Assembly (NCBI GenBank): GCA_031308135.1
Contig: JAHLJT010000631.1
Location: 191,970,955 to 192,034,954 of the forward strand
Length of the DNA stretch: 64,000 nucleotides
DNA from: Acheta domesticus
Taxonomy: Eukaryota; Arthropoda; Insecta; Orthoptera; Gryllidae
Direction of reading: 5' to 3'
Shown here: positions 22,320 to 35,100 of the stretch, piece after piece
Layout of the letters: each line of letters opens with the position of its first letter
How positions within the stretch are numbered: the stretch's first letter is position 1
Made by a program: the position numbers and the translations under genes
Notes under the pieces: generated by a model
Told to the model about the DNA's origin: nothing
Seen by the model: only the letters and a program-made list of their open reading frames with translations
Databases searched by the model: none

Positions 22320-24860
22320 AACATTTTACATTATATTATCGTTACCACATAATTGCTTTTTTCAATGTACACAGATTATAGTCTTCTAAAATTATCCTTT
22401 TGAAAACATCTATCGACAGTCTTAGGTAAGCTATTAAAGAAAACAATGCGTAAAGGAAATACCTAGTAAGTAATTTCACAACAATTTGGGAAACACAAGT
22501 AAATGGACATAATTCATATTGGCCCCTTGAAACAACAGCTTTATCTTGACTATATTACCTACAAATACTATATTTATGCAAACGTATGGACATGTTCATG
22601 ATAGAAAAGCAAGTGTTAATTATATTGATATGCTGGATTTCATTGCCCATGCTTTTTATACATTCTGCATGCAATGGATCTTCCCAATTATCAGGATTAT
22701 TGGGAAACAACTTCCCAATTATCAGGAAATTTAAAAAGAAAACAAATGCATTTCCCTAAATACATTCATTAACAAAATTATTGATGAATATTCCTTTCTT
22801 GTAATGAAGCGAGTGTTGTATGAATACATTCAAACAAGCCTTCAAATTAAAAGAATTTAAAAATGTTACACACAAGCAAAATATTTGCTTAATTCACTCA
22901 TAAAATAGAAAGTTTTGAATACAAAAAGAATCACTAATATTTTCTTGTTCATTACAATAGGTTGTACTGTGTAATTCATTCTTGCACTTCTTATTAACAC
23001 TAATACTTTGATGATCATTACAGTATATTTTTATCTTTGTAAACAAATTTCTTTTATTGCACTGCAGCTTCAAAGTGCCACATAAGTACGAATACTCATT
23101 TTGACAGTTTTTTCAGGAAATGTTTTCAGACAGTTTTTTGACAGAAAATTCAACCTGCAAATATTTGCACAGTACACAATTACACATGAGCATGGGTACC
23201 AAGGGTAGTGCAAGAATGGTTTAAGGCATGAAATGGCTTAGCAAGGGTAGTACAAGAATATTAATAATGCAATTCAAAGAACTGAACATTTTCCTTTACC
23301 TCAATGTACGAACATACAAATGCATACTATTTACCACGCTTGATGACAAACGTTTCACATGTTTGAGCAAACCTTGAAATTACCGGAGAAAAAATTTCCA
23401 TTAAAACACTTCAGCTCATATCTAACACCTCACCAATACCATTGCACGCACTGTTCGTCCACGTGTTGCATGCTTATCTGGATGCAAGTGCAGCAGACAT
23501 GTGCATTTGGCCAAAACAATTAGGTGGCGTGGTACAAAATATCCTTATGATATCACGAAATATCTTCTTCAAAACCAACCATCGACATGTCAGATATTCA
23601 CATTACAACTCAGGTATCACACGAATGTTTGAAAACGTTCACGTCTTGTACACACATCGCATGTTGTAATTAAGTTTCATGAAAACACTACCTTTCAACT
23701 AACACGGAAGTCTTCCACCATGGTCAGAGAGCTGAAAATAAGAAGGGCAGGCAGGCATCTTGCGCAGAGTGGGCAGAAGACCAATGCATTCTAGGTAGAG
23801 CTTTAGCTGATGTAAATTAACAGCTACTTAGTGAAGATCAGACACCAGAATCGCCTTAAACAACTTAATAGATTCTTCGCAACACAGAGAGGTACAATTA
23901 AAAATAATTTGTACAGCTGCTAGCCAGGCTGTCAGGCGTATCAGAAAAATTGTAAATATTTGTATATCATTAGTTGCGGGAATAACTAGTAAAAAATCTA
24001 TAAATTTCATCACCAGTTTTCTGTGGTTACAACCCGCAAAGTCGCCAACAGTCGCTTCTCGGATCTCCTGCTTCTCTCATGTGATTCCTCAACTCTTCCC
24101 TGTAGCTTTTACTCTGCGTAATTCTCGACTGGCCTTTTGGCAGCCGGGATAATATTCTTGTTCGTTTCTGCCGCAGTTCTTTTGCCAACCCCTTGCACTC
24201 TATTTCTTAAGCACTGAATGAATGATAATAATATATGGTATTCTATTAACGTTTCGAGTGCTGTAATCTTTTGTCAAGTATCTGACTAATTAACTACTAC
24301 AGTGATTTGCTTTACTTCTAGCGTATCGATGGTGATAAGAGATAATTGCTGCTTAAGCCGTTACATTCGTAGTCACGATTGTTTGGCTACTCGTTGTAAA
24401 CGAACTCTTCGACATCCGTCACTATGTCATTCCACTGAAGCCAAGTCTTCTCGTCGCCTTGAATGCTACACTTGGCAAAGACCTTTCTCATTTCGTTTTA
24501 TATACATCGCTAACTCTTGAGAGTCTCAGCACAATTTCCTTATTTCTACATCGCCGTCGCGCGCCGACGAATGGCTTTGTGCCAAGGCTGAGATTATCGT
24601 AACCATGTTTCATTGCGGTGCGAAAGCGGACAGGAATACTAATGCATTCTATCGCTAGCATGGTGTTATTTCCACATAAATACTGTACTTACTGTTTTGA
24701 CACTTCACTCGTTCTGAAATAAACTGAAATTTATTTTTTGAATGTAGTAGTCAGTGGCAACCGGGGTTTTACGAGAACCACTAAATTTTGTTCAGAATGA
24801 AATTGTTGCGAGACCAAGGTAAGTTGTTATTTTCTTGGAAGATCATTATTTACTTATTTG
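22320..24860. other. AT-rich intergenic DNA, no clear feature
   Basis: About 2.5 kb of AT-rich sequence. Short open frames exist but no protein-like domain, tandem array or paired termini are evident. Slightly more complex DNA lies at 24010-24600 without a recognisable feature. Confidence 0.45.
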
Positions 24861-24864
24861 GTAC

Positions 24865-25325
24865 TAGTGATGCGATATCGACAACAAAACATCGATGTTA
24901 ATAATACATCGATGTTTTAGAGCTTGTTTAGTAATCTCTAACATTAAATTCGTCCATCACAAAATTTAATTTGACAGTGGCCATGTACGTTAATTTAGAA
25001 GTCAAATTTAAATCAACGTTATAAAATGCCTCTCCATGTGCAAAATACGATCGTAGATGAAGGAAATACTGGGTGAACAGGATCATGTCGCAAGAGGGCG
25101 GTCTATGAAAGAAGTACAAAGCGTGTTCGTTTGGTTCGAACACATACACAGTTCCATCAGTTATTATTTCTTCTTTTATCTTTTACAAAATTGTGAATAG
25201 AAAAAATTTCATCCATGATCAAAACATCGAGCAACAAATATCGATGTTCAAAACATATCAGATTCAATTTATCGATGTATTAAACATCAATATTTTGGAA
25301 ACATCGACATCGATGTCGCATTCTG
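24865..25325. mobile_element. TIR element with clustered ATCGAT palindromes
   Basis: The left end (TAGTGATGCGATATCGAC at 24865) and the right end (complement CAGAATGCGACATCGATG from 25325) share an ATGCGAYATCGA core. Both subterminal regions carry repeated ACATCGATGT palindromes: two near 24888-24916 and at least three ATCGATG-type copies at 25215-25315. This suggests a non-autonomous DNA element with subterminal transposase-binding repeats, possibly hAT type given the TAG/CAG ends. The middle ~290 bp has an open minus-strand frame of 73 codons with no recognised domain. No clean target duplication was found. Confidence 0.45.
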
Positions 25326-25505
25326 TTACTCTTGAAAAGATTAGCATTAGCAAGCTTGAAAAGATCGTTTTAATGCCCTAAACTCAACTTGAAAATATAA
25401 CTCTGAATATACATCTACGAAGATCGCGAATACGAGATAGATTGACTTTAAGAAAATAAAGATCTTATTACGATAATGGCAGACAGACATTTTTCACTTC
25501 CATAT

Positions 25506-25997
25506 TGTAATATACAAAATATTACAGAACAAACGCCGCGCGTTAATCTGGACGGACGGAGCTGTAATATACAAAAATATTACAAAACAAACGCCGCGCT
25601 TCAATCTGGACGGTCGCGGTTACTAGGTAACGAAGGTTGTTGACGCGCGAGAAGGGGGCCTTGGACGAGGGAGAGTTGGTGGTTGACTGGCATCCTGGTG
25701 GTAGCGGCGCGTATGTAACCTGAATTATTAAAGTTGGACATCGACGCGAATAGGGAGGACAAATTGTGGAACAAGTGTGCAAGAAGTGAGCAGCAAGAAA
25801 GAAGCAGACGGATTTTCGGCGCGGAAGTCAAGGGGCTACGATCTGCGGGACCATCGTTTCACAACGCCAGACAATTTGGTACAGTGAACTTAATGCATGA
25901 AATTAAGCAAGAGAATTTTTATATTTTTAATCTCAAATTCCATTCTTAATAAACAAAATTATTGTTGTGCCACGTTGTGTGTAATTCCTTCGGGACA
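25506..25997. repeat. LTR-like block with a duplicated start
   Basis: A TGTAATATACAAAATATTACA palindrome-like start at 25506 is repeated 57 bp downstream at 25563, each followed by AACAAACGCCGCG and ATCTGGACGG. The block runs to an AATAAACAAAATTATTGTTG polyadenylation-like region and could end TTCCTTCGGGACA at 25997, giving TG...CA boundaries as in LTRs (BEL/Pao-like in style). No second LTR, primer binding site or matching target duplication was found, so a solo LTR is only a hypothesis. Confidence 0.35.
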
Positions 25998-25999
25998 TA

Positions 26000-27080
26000 A
26001 ACAATTTCAGACTTCCAGGCTTCTCTGTATATAGGGCAATCCAGTGACAACCAGCCTGCAGGTAAGCGTGCAGGTGTGTCAACATATAGATCCCAAAGAA
26101 CTGAGCTAGTAAATTAAATTAGATAAAATAAATCTTTCATTATTTTATCACAATATGTTCATGAACTTCTTTTCCTTTCATATTCTTTTCTCTTCAATTA
26201 TGAATGAAGGTTTTCAGCACAATATAAAGTTATTCTTTGACAGTTTTATTGCAGCATTAGAAGCAAATGATAGTCAGTAAATAACATTTCTAAGGAGTTC
26301 TCATGATTTTTAGCTAAATAATATCGTGCTTTAATACGAGTATGATCTGTTCCTTAATATTCATTTGATGGAACTAAGGGGCCATTAATGTGGTGTGACA
26401 TATTTCTGGATCTAAAGAGAGCGGAAAATTTCTAATTAGGAATTCCAATCTTCTGATTTCTTTGTAATATTTTCGCGATATTGAAAGACGAGCAATAAAA
26501 AAATGTATTTCTTGCAGATACACATGGGAGTTTAATTTTCAAAAGTATTTGCTCTTCTCTGCGAACGAAGGGAGGATTTTTTAAAAACATATTGAGCATC
26601 ATCATGTACAATAAACCACATTATCACATTGATATCGTAAAATGAGAGTGGCATTGGGAATTAAAGCACTGGTTTCTATACTGGAACGTATTATAATAGC
26701 AGAATTAATTACAATACAGACCTTAATATATACTTACATTTTTCTGCATATGTGTATAGTAGGTAATCTAAAGGAAGAAATGTTACACATAAACATGTTG
26801 CTATTAAACTTAGAGAAATTCAATAGAACCTAAGTGCTTTGTCTTATAAATGAAATGTGTATCAATTTTGGTAATATATTCGTAAAATAACCTTCAACAC
26901 TATGTAAATATTTTAAATATTGGATATCACAACCTACGTTATGCAAAGGAAGATATTTTACAAAGGTACTAATTGAGCAGAGTAACACATTGGCAGTTGG
27001 TGACTGCTCATATCTGGATATAACTTGCTCATATCGATATTTTTACTACGCCAAAAGTAAACACATCTGGAATTGGTAAC
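26000..27080. other. AT-rich intergenic DNA, no feature seen
   Basis: No protein-like frame, repeat or paired terminus that I can support in this AT-rich kilobase. Confidence 0.5.
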
Positions 27081-28280
27081 TCATTTTTAATCCAATCTGG
27101 AATCTGCCTCGTCCCACTCCCTGTGCCGCCGCACCTCTCGGGGCTCGCGAACCGTTGGCTGTGAGGCCGCTCTCACCTGCTACCTTGCGTTCCCTGGGGC
27201 ATCCTCCCTCTTGCTTCTTTTTCTTTCCCTCCCTCTCCCTCGCCACACTCCGCCCTTTCCTTTCCAGCCTGGGTGTCGTGGCCAGATGCGGTGGCGGGGG
27301 AGGAGGGTGCGCTGGTAGGGTTGGGGAGGAGGAGGAGGAAATGCGAGGGCGGACGAGGTAGCGGCGAATACTCGTCAGGGGCCGTTGGAGGCAGAGATGG
27401 CGGTTGCGCGGACTAATGGTTTCTGTGGCGGCAGCCGTGGTGTCAGATGAGGCCGAGATGTGGCGGTGATGGTAGCGGTGCCACAGGGAGTGTCCGCGGC
27501 AGCTATACTTCGATAAAAACATCAGTGGTATTGAAGCTCCCGATTGGATGACAGCGTCACGCCGTTGACCAAGTGAAAACGGATTTAATATTATAATGGA
27601 AGTATAGGGCAGTGTTGGCGGTGGAAACGGTGATAACGGAGGCAGGGGAGGCTACTGTGGATGTGGCAGAAACAGGGTCTGGGGGCGGGAAAGGTTTTTC
27701 TGACGGCGAGGAAGGTCTAAGGGGGGGGGAGGTTGAACTCGTGGGGGGAGCGTTGAGGAAGGGTGGGGGCGTGGTCTTGGCGGGGACTGTTGGAGCTGGA
27801 GCTGTTGCAGAGACATTGAAGTTGCAGAGGCCGAGAGACTGTGGTGGCTGGGGATGCTGCCATGTGCGGCGGCAGTGGCAGTGGTGGGGACGTTGGCGTT
27901 GGTGACGGGGCGTAGAGGCGACGGGGCTAATGGGAAGGCGGTAACGGCGTCTACAATGAAAGCAAGGTGCGAATATGGGGCGGGGACAGTTGGCGGTGGA
28001 GATGGAGGTGGCGTTGTCGGGGGTTGCGCAGGTGGGGATGATGAGGAGGGGACGGCAGTGGCGCAGCGGCTACGGCTGGGGTGGTGGTGGTTGTTCTGCT
28101 TTTCGTAGAAAAGGCGAGGCGAGCGCAGCCCCCGAAGAATAAACATGTTGAAATTCTCAGAGTTGCTGCGATGAAACTCCGGGGTAGCGCGGCGCCAGGC
28201 CCGCCAAGTCCCCAATCCCGGCCGTGCAGCAGCCATAAAAGGCAACGCCCAAGGGAACTGTGCTGTGTGGGTCTCTAGTA
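27080..28280. promoter_or_regulatory. GC-rich island, possible CpG island or promoter
   Basis: About 1.2 kb are GC-rich and CpG-containing, with GGT/GGC and GAG triplet bias. Two halves (27100-27520 and 27600-28270) are joined by an AT-richer linker near 27560-27600. The longest open frame (minus strand, 28245-27652) encodes a Pro/Ser/Thr-rich peptide with no domain. A CCATAAAA motif stands near 28234. The block reads as non-coding island DNA; association with the candidate exon ~0.8 kb downstream is speculative. Confidence 0.35.
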
Positions 28281-28289
28281 AAATGTGTT

Positions 28290-29088
28290 TTTATTTTTCG
28301 TTCATTTCAACATATTAACCAATAATTGGGTCTGCCATAAGGATTATAAACCAGAAATACTTTCTTAACTAGACGTTGTGTCGTCAGTAAGTAGTAGCTG
28401 TTATCGGAAATGGGCATTACAAATAAAGCGAAAGATTAAATATGTCAGTGTGAAATATTCGCGTAATACAACGCATTTCGAATGGTAACCCTTGACTTGC
28501 TGAAAAAAGAAAGATTTTCTAGAATTCTATGACACCAAAGAGCCGTGAGCCACTTGTTTCCGTATTAAATAGGATTCCAGCGCCCAAGCTTAGATTCATT
28601 ACGTGCTCTGATGTGTTGCTTATTTATAATTGGTTTGTTTTAACTGAAGTGGTAATATTTTTAAAATTATAATTTTTCATCAATACTAATGTGTAATAAA
28701 CATGTCCTTTGAAAATGTTTTGTATTTGATGTTAATCACATTTTTAAACCTCATCCTTGGTCACAGTCTCTCTCCTTTTTTTGTTACTGCGGACATTCGC
28801 ACATCATAGTTCTTGTGTAAACGGATTAATTTATGAAATATTTATTATATTTATTTGCGGTGTATTTATTTAGTATAACATTTTAGATACAATGAGTTAA
28901 AGGCATTTAATATCATATACACATTTTGTTTGCTTTAAGACTCATATTTATTTAAGTGCAGATTTGTTAACGAGTTCGGAAACGATTAATAGCATTTCTT
29001 TATCGGCGCACGTTATCTGCCTTGATCTAGTAATTATAAGAGATGAATTTCATTTTGTAGTTTATCATACGTGTTTTGTTTGTTACAG
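28290..29088. other. AT-rich DNA upstream of a candidate exon, possible intron
   Basis: AT-rich with no coding potential. If the splice acceptor at 29088 is used, this would be intronic or upstream sequence. Confidence 0.4.
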
Positions 29089-29134
29089 GTATGTTGATGA
29101 CAAGTTCTAAGCAAACAGTGTACCATGGCAATAT
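29089..29134 (+). CDS. candidate 46-nt exon carrying a start codon
   Basis: A good acceptor (TTTTGTTTGTTACAG ending at 29088) and a near-perfect donor (AT|GTGAGT, GT at 29135) bracket 46 nt. Near its 3' end is ACCATGG, the strongest Kozak context, with ATG at 29125-29127, which would encode Met-Ala-Ile plus one base before the donor. This is a familiar arrangement for a 5'UTR exon holding the first few codons. The next exon was not found in the window, so the gene is unknown and chance agreement is possible. Confidence 0.35.
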
Positions 29135-29139
29135 GTGAG

Positions 29140-30240
29140 TACTATTCAATTTGGTTGATAAAACTTAATTTGAAAATGTTATTAAGAAAATGAATTAATA
29201 CATCGGTTTTAAATACGAAGAAATGTTATTATTTTGTAATGAGATCCAAATATGTGGATGTCCATACCCTCAATTATTTTAGTTCAGAGAGGCTTTTTTC
29301 GCTACAAAATCTTGTCGTGAATTTGACCTGTATTATTTTAGGGTAATAATGAAAAGGGCGATTGAAATTACAAAACAATAATATTCAACCCAACAAATAA
29401 CAAATATTTCTTATGACAAATGAACATTACGTTTTATCCTAGTGATTAAATTTATAATAATTTGATTTCATGAAATAATTTTTATCTGAAGTTGGTCTTC
29501 ATTAAAGACGAACTCAAGTGACTGTTACATTAACAATTCAGTGTATTTTCGAAATAATTTAAAATTAATTTTTAAATCCACTACATTGAAAAAGATATTT
29601 ATCTTCCACGAAGTATACTATTGACTAGAGATACAGAAACTATGCTTTTATTCCTGTGAACGAAAATCTTTTGACGTTATTTAATCAGATAATTTTGGTT
29701 GGTAATTCCCCAGTCTCAATGATTATTTTCAAACTCCCCCTTCCTAGAAACCTACAATCTTTTGATACATGGGCCGGTCTTTTCATCTACGATCGAGCAG
29801 TTAAACTGCTAGATAAATAGGAGGCAATGTACAGTGGTCAATTGCGAATTTCATTCACCATAATCTCTGCCACATCGCTAATTTGAGCTGAACTGTAGGG
29901 TCATGATGATGGCTGGTTCGATTGACGCTCCTACCGTGTGCGAGCTGCGAAATGTTATTCACTGTCTTTAAGAAAAAAGAAATAGGGTGTTGGTGATATG
30001 CGAGACATAAAAAAAGAAGAGACAGGCGTTTCCATGTAACGTGTAACTACGTATACATAGATGGTGTTCTAAAAGAGACTAAATCGTGTTGTAACGAGTT
30101 AAACGATGAATGAAGTTGATCGGAATATTAAAGATTATTATCAGTCAAATATCGACCTTTTACGTGAAAAATATGGATAACATAGGGCAGTACAGAAATT
30201 CACCAAACAATGGGCAGAGTTTACGGAGTAAACTTTCAAA
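29140..30240. other. AT-rich intergenic or intronic DNA
   Basis: AT-rich DNA without protein-like frames. Slightly more complex sequence at 29740-29990 is unexplained. Confidence 0.4.
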
Positions 30241-30545
30241 CAAGAGAAGAGAGATGTTGGCTTCTGGAAATATCCTCGTTCATCAAAAGGCCCACTCTCA
30301 CAGGGTGGCTGTGACTAAACAACTTCTGCGGCAGGTGGGACGTGCTTGATAACTGCGTATACCCCCGACTTAGCGCCGAATGATTTTCTTCTCTTCCTGG
30401 AATGACAGAATTAGCCAGGAGACCAACGCTTCCAGGCCAGTGAGAGCTTCAAACAAAGTTGAGGCCCACCTCGCATCACCGGTGACAACGTTGGTCGTAG
30501 AGCGTATCAAAAACCCGTTCACAGATATAACAAGTGCTTAAATCG
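30240..30545 (+). pseudogene. mariner-type transposase fragment, second family
   Basis: The plus strand reads NILVHQKAHSHRVAVTKQLL at about 30268-30325, where intact mariners have LVHQDNAPSH; the catalytic Asp is lost. After a frame change it continues TPDLAPNDFLLFLE (30361-30402) and RFQASESF, ending near RYNKCLN at about 30540. Upstream similarity fades. This differs in wording from the mariner at 10.7-11.1 kb (APNDF versus VLSDF; VTKQLL versus RPTQELL), so it is probably a different mariner lineage. It is heavily decayed, with no termini found. Confidence 0.65.
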
Positions 30546-31175
30546 TTTCGATTGTGCAGAAAAATAACACAGGCACACAAAAATAACACAGTATATAAAT
30601 AGCCCCCGTATTATTCAAATATTGTGGTTTCTGTATAATGAAACACATGGAAAAATTGTGTTTGAAGAAAAAAATATTTTCGTAGAGTGGATGAGAGGAT
30701 ATAACGACATAAATTGTGCGGTCACGTAATCCGAGCCAGATTTCCTTTAAAATTAGTATCTCAAGCAACAGCACTACGTGTCTTTTCATGAAAGCGAATG
30801 AAATAATTGAAGAATATGAGTTCTGACACTATGCTTTAAATTCACTTGAAATATCAGTTCACTTTTATTGATATTATTTAAACTTTCTATTACATCTTTG
30901 TGTTTTAATTATCCATGTACTTTAACGTATTGAGAATATGATTTTTCGGATGTTTTGCTATTGTATTTATTTTCCGATATTATTTGTGTTTAAGATGTAA
31001 GAGACGCAGTAACAAAAATAATAGTAACAACAACAATAATATTAAAAACAACATTAGAAAAAACTATTCACAACTAATCCACGTCATAGTGTTTTTTTTG
31101 CACTTTCGATAAAATAACCAAAACAATTTTATGTAGGTTATGAAACTTTGAAATGTGTATCTGAACAATATTGAT
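30545..31175. other. AT-rich DNA with an AAC/AAT-rich patch
   Basis: AT-rich with an imperfect (AAC/AAT)n stretch at about 31010-31065. Nothing else is supported. Confidence 0.5.
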
Positions 31176-31189
31176 TAGAGCCCTTGAAT

Positions 31190-32160
31190 TTTGTTACATA
31201 CTTTCTTCCCGAAAACTCTCTTCGTTACCTCGGCTGCGCCCTTGCTTTGTTGGATAGGCCCGCCCCTTTCTTTCCGTGGTAGCACCCACGGCGGCGCCCT
31301 TCCGGCCTGGAGTTTCCTTCCGGCGCTTCCTCCGGCAAGGGCGCGCGCCCTCCGCTTCCTTTTCAAACTCCCTCGCCTATGTTTGCACAGTCGGCTTATA
31401 CCAATCTCCCCGGCGCAGTCTGAACTTTTTTTATAGGATAAATTAATTATACAGAAAACCTCGCGGTGCGATCTTTTGAAGCAATGTTTGGAGTTTCGAA
31501 GCGAGGGCTCGCCCCTCTGCCTGACTTGGGAGTTTGTGCGGCGTGAGACGATCGTGAGACTTCCCCACCCCCCACCCCCATTTCGCTGACACCGGAGCAG
31601 CAGCGGGTTTTCTTCTGCAGCAGGCGCAAATGAAACAATGGAATAACAAATGAATTTGAGACATTAGAAGAACCAAACAACGAAGGCAAGTTCCTTTTCC
31701 CCTCTGTGAGGGAATAATAGGAAACCCATTACGTAATTACTAGTTACGTGCTGATAATCCGAAATGTAAATATTTAGATCATCTTTATTCGAGATCGTTT
31801 TCTCTGTGTGGACCTTCCCCACCTCGCACCTCGCATTGGCCTCGCCCCTCTTTTTTTATCATGTTCGGTGAGTGACGTCAACGCGAGGAAGGGCGGACGG
31901 GTGGCGCTGCTAATTGTCCGGCCATGGTCCGGGGGCAGTCGAAGTTGCTGACAGGGCCTTGCAATCCTCCATTAAAACCAAATACCGCAAAAAAATCAAG
32001 TACACAGCTAGAGGATGCTGAGATAGGAGACGCTAGTATCGCTGGGTACAGCTGCAGGTTAGGCTCACCAACTTCCGCTCGTAAAAATGGGCTAATTTGT
32101 GAGAAATGCGGAAGTGTCTTCTAAATGTTCAATTATTCATAACGTATATAAATAAAAAAT
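31190..32160. other. alternating GC-rich and AT-rich DNA
   Basis: GC-rich patches lie at 31215-31380, 31490-31620 and 31820-31960, separated by AT-rich DNA. Overlapping short frames on both strands show no recognised domain, apart from the small candidate frame at 31924. Confidence 0.4.
31924..32124 (+). other. small ATG-initiated open frame, unknown
   Basis: ATG at 31924 lies in a strong initiation context (GGCCATGGTC). The 66-codon frame is basic and Ser/Gly/Pro-rich and ends CEKCGSVF just before a stop, leaving one CxxC pair. An AATAAA polyadenylation signal follows at about 32149. I recognise no family. A GC-rich promoter-like stretch precedes it. It could be a short gene, a terminal exon or chance. 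Confidence 0.2.
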
Positions 32161-35100
32161 CTCTGAGGAAAGCGCGAACATTACGCGCCTGCTTGCGTCT
32201 CGCGACCCCACGTAGCAGCCACGCGCGTTTTAATCATCGTTGGCAGCAGTTCGTATTTTAGTTCTGTAAGAAGGTACTGCAGGAGAGGGCGCCATTGTAT
32301 TGGTATCCACCACGTTGTATGGGAGTTGAAAAGCCCTGGTTGCTGGGCTGAGGCCGCAGAACCGCCTCATCGCTAGCATGATTTATCTCAACTGGCGATA
32401 GAACTGTGAACAAAACTAACTGCCTTGGAGAAATGTGTCACTCAGCGCGTATGTAAATCCTACATTCAAAACCTTGAATTATATGATTATTTTTCTAATA
32501 GAATTGTGTTATTATTTGTTAATCTTGCAATACGATGTGATGCATTGCAATAACGGAAATTTTCTAAAAAAGAAAAATACTCATCTGTAAACAATCAATT
32601 TCCCAGATTTGTTTTATATGTTCACAATCGCAGGCAAAATTTACTATCAGTCTTCATATTTCTGCAGTGCACTACAAAACACGACTATACGATTGACCCG
32701 CTGAACATGCTCTAAACTTTTCTAAAATTTTCCAAAAATGTGTATACTTTGTGTCCAGTAATTGATTGTAGTCGCTGAAAGAATATCTGTAAGTAGAATT
32801 GAAACTCTTCACGTAATAATTTTGTTTTATTTTATTTTATTTATCTCGTTTACTGCAACAGCTAAAATGAGAGACAAATATCGCCGAGTCGCAAATCAGA
32901 ACGCTCACAAGAGAGGTTTGAGGGATAGGGTAGGTCAGGTTGTCTTGGAGGAAAGAGAGTTTTGATGAGCAGCTCATCATTACAGCTCAGAAGCAAACTC
33001 CTTACAATTTGGAAAAAAACTTTGCGAGTGTTGATAAAACGTGACAATACATTTTCAAACAGAAATTCTGGTCTATTAGTCATATCTCAGATTCGTTTGA
33101 AACATATCTCCGAAAAAAATATCGATTCATTTTTACCAAGTAGCAGTTCAGTAATAATACGTGCAGCGAGAAACTCTTTTATCATAAAGTAAATGTGTCT
33201 CTGTTATAATACGGGTGGGTAAAATAAAGTAATGCTGAATAATAAATGAATAGGAAAAAGGACTAGCCGGACAACTGCTTGTGAAATTGAGAAAAAAATC
33301 AAGTACAATCTATGAACGTTGTCTACGTAATAATTGTGAGGCAAGGATGATCGAAATTAGAAAACATACCAGCATACCTAAAAATAAAACAAAATGTTGT
33401 TTAATTGTAAGATAAAAGATAATAATAATTTGAACTTATCAGTTTTTTGTATAACTCTTTAATTAAAAGTACTTCAGACAATTTGAGATTTGTAAATTAC
33501 GGTGTAAGCTTGAATGAGTATTATGAATTCATAAATATTTGTGTATTTCCTACTGCAAAATTGATAGAAGAAAACACTCAAGAAGAAATTGTTTAGGTTT
33601 TTATTATTACATCTCGAAATTGTCACTGTGACTATTATTGTTGTGATTATTTTGAAGATAGTTATTTATTTGAATGTTTAATTTCATATTTTCTCCAGCA
33701 TAAAATATTTCAAAGCTTTAAGATGATAAAACAAAAATGTTTTAGTTTGAATTCATGTACAAATATTTTCTGCGAAATATTGATTTATTTTTTCTGTCAT
33801 GAACCAAGAGCCAAATTATGCAGTAATATTTACCTCCATGAAAACAAAATCATAAACATCTCATATTGTTCTCATTACATAACTCGTATTTTTTTGTAAA
33901 ATGTCATACTTTTTTTAGATATAGAATTCTATCACCAAAGACAACAGTAAAATAAAATAAAATTCATATTAAGAACACAAAGAATGGTCACTCTGACATG
34001 TGTTGGTGAAAAGAAATATTTAGTTGATGACCTATAAATTTGAAAAAGAAAAAGAGTATGGATTGTTAAAATATAATTTGTAATATATTGTGAATTACGT
34101 CGTAGATAAAATATGCACCACTTTATGGATATAACAATCGAATACATTTATATTTGAAGTATTAATAGATATTAAAAACTGAACAAATTTAATACATTGC
34201 AGTTTTAATTGATGACATTGGTATCGCCATCCAATTTTGCATTGTTCTTTGTTACTTAACATTGTCCCTGCAAGGAAGCGAATGACAAATGAAACGGGCT
34301 GAAGGAGCGTTGGAAATAACGCAAATTAGCGAGCTAAAGTCGCATTAGATTACTTCCCGGGAAGTGGCTGTTATTTTTAATTTTAAATATTTAACGTGAC
34401 CTTCACCGCAATTCTCTCAAATTGCTTTACTGGGTCGTTGGACTGACTCATCTAATTGTCCTGACCTTTGCTGGGACCTAAAAAAGACTAGGTATTTAAT
34501 CTGATAATGTTTCTGGGTTTTATTTTCATTTTTATATGTTCATTTTACCTTGTTCAAGAATATAAGCAATTAGTTTCATTTCCATTAACCAATATTTTTC
34601 ATGTATTTATATCATCGATTAATAAATTACGAACTTCTTGCATTTTTGCGAAAAAATGTTCTTGATATTATCGTTTTAATGTTCTGCATTGTAATATATG
34701 CTTTCTCTACTACACTTTAATTCCAAGGGTTTCTATATTTCTCCGCAGTAGTTAGGATAGGGTTAAATGAAAAGTAACTTTAGCTGCATTTTAAATTGGG
34801 ATTAACATGCTGTGTTTTTTTTTATTTTGCAAATTAGAACAAAAGAGGCTTTACCGTGACGTATATTTATTACTTACATCCACGCCATTTTAAATGGAAA
34901 AAAATTCGTCTGCATTGTAATGAATACGTCAGAGAAAATTCAGCTAAAAGCTATATTTCAATCTATAAATTTGTGAGACACCCTGCCTAAGAAAAAAATA
35001 ATGCCAATGCACAAAAAAAGTTTGTAAAGTTTCATCAAAGACATACGCCGTACGTTCCATATAGGAATACTTTTGTAAATACCAGTGTTGGATTGTAAAA

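Noticed and set aside
27652..28245. 197-codon Pro/Ser/Thr-rich minus-strand frame
   Set aside because: Composition follows the GC-rich island; no domain, overlapping frames on the other strand.
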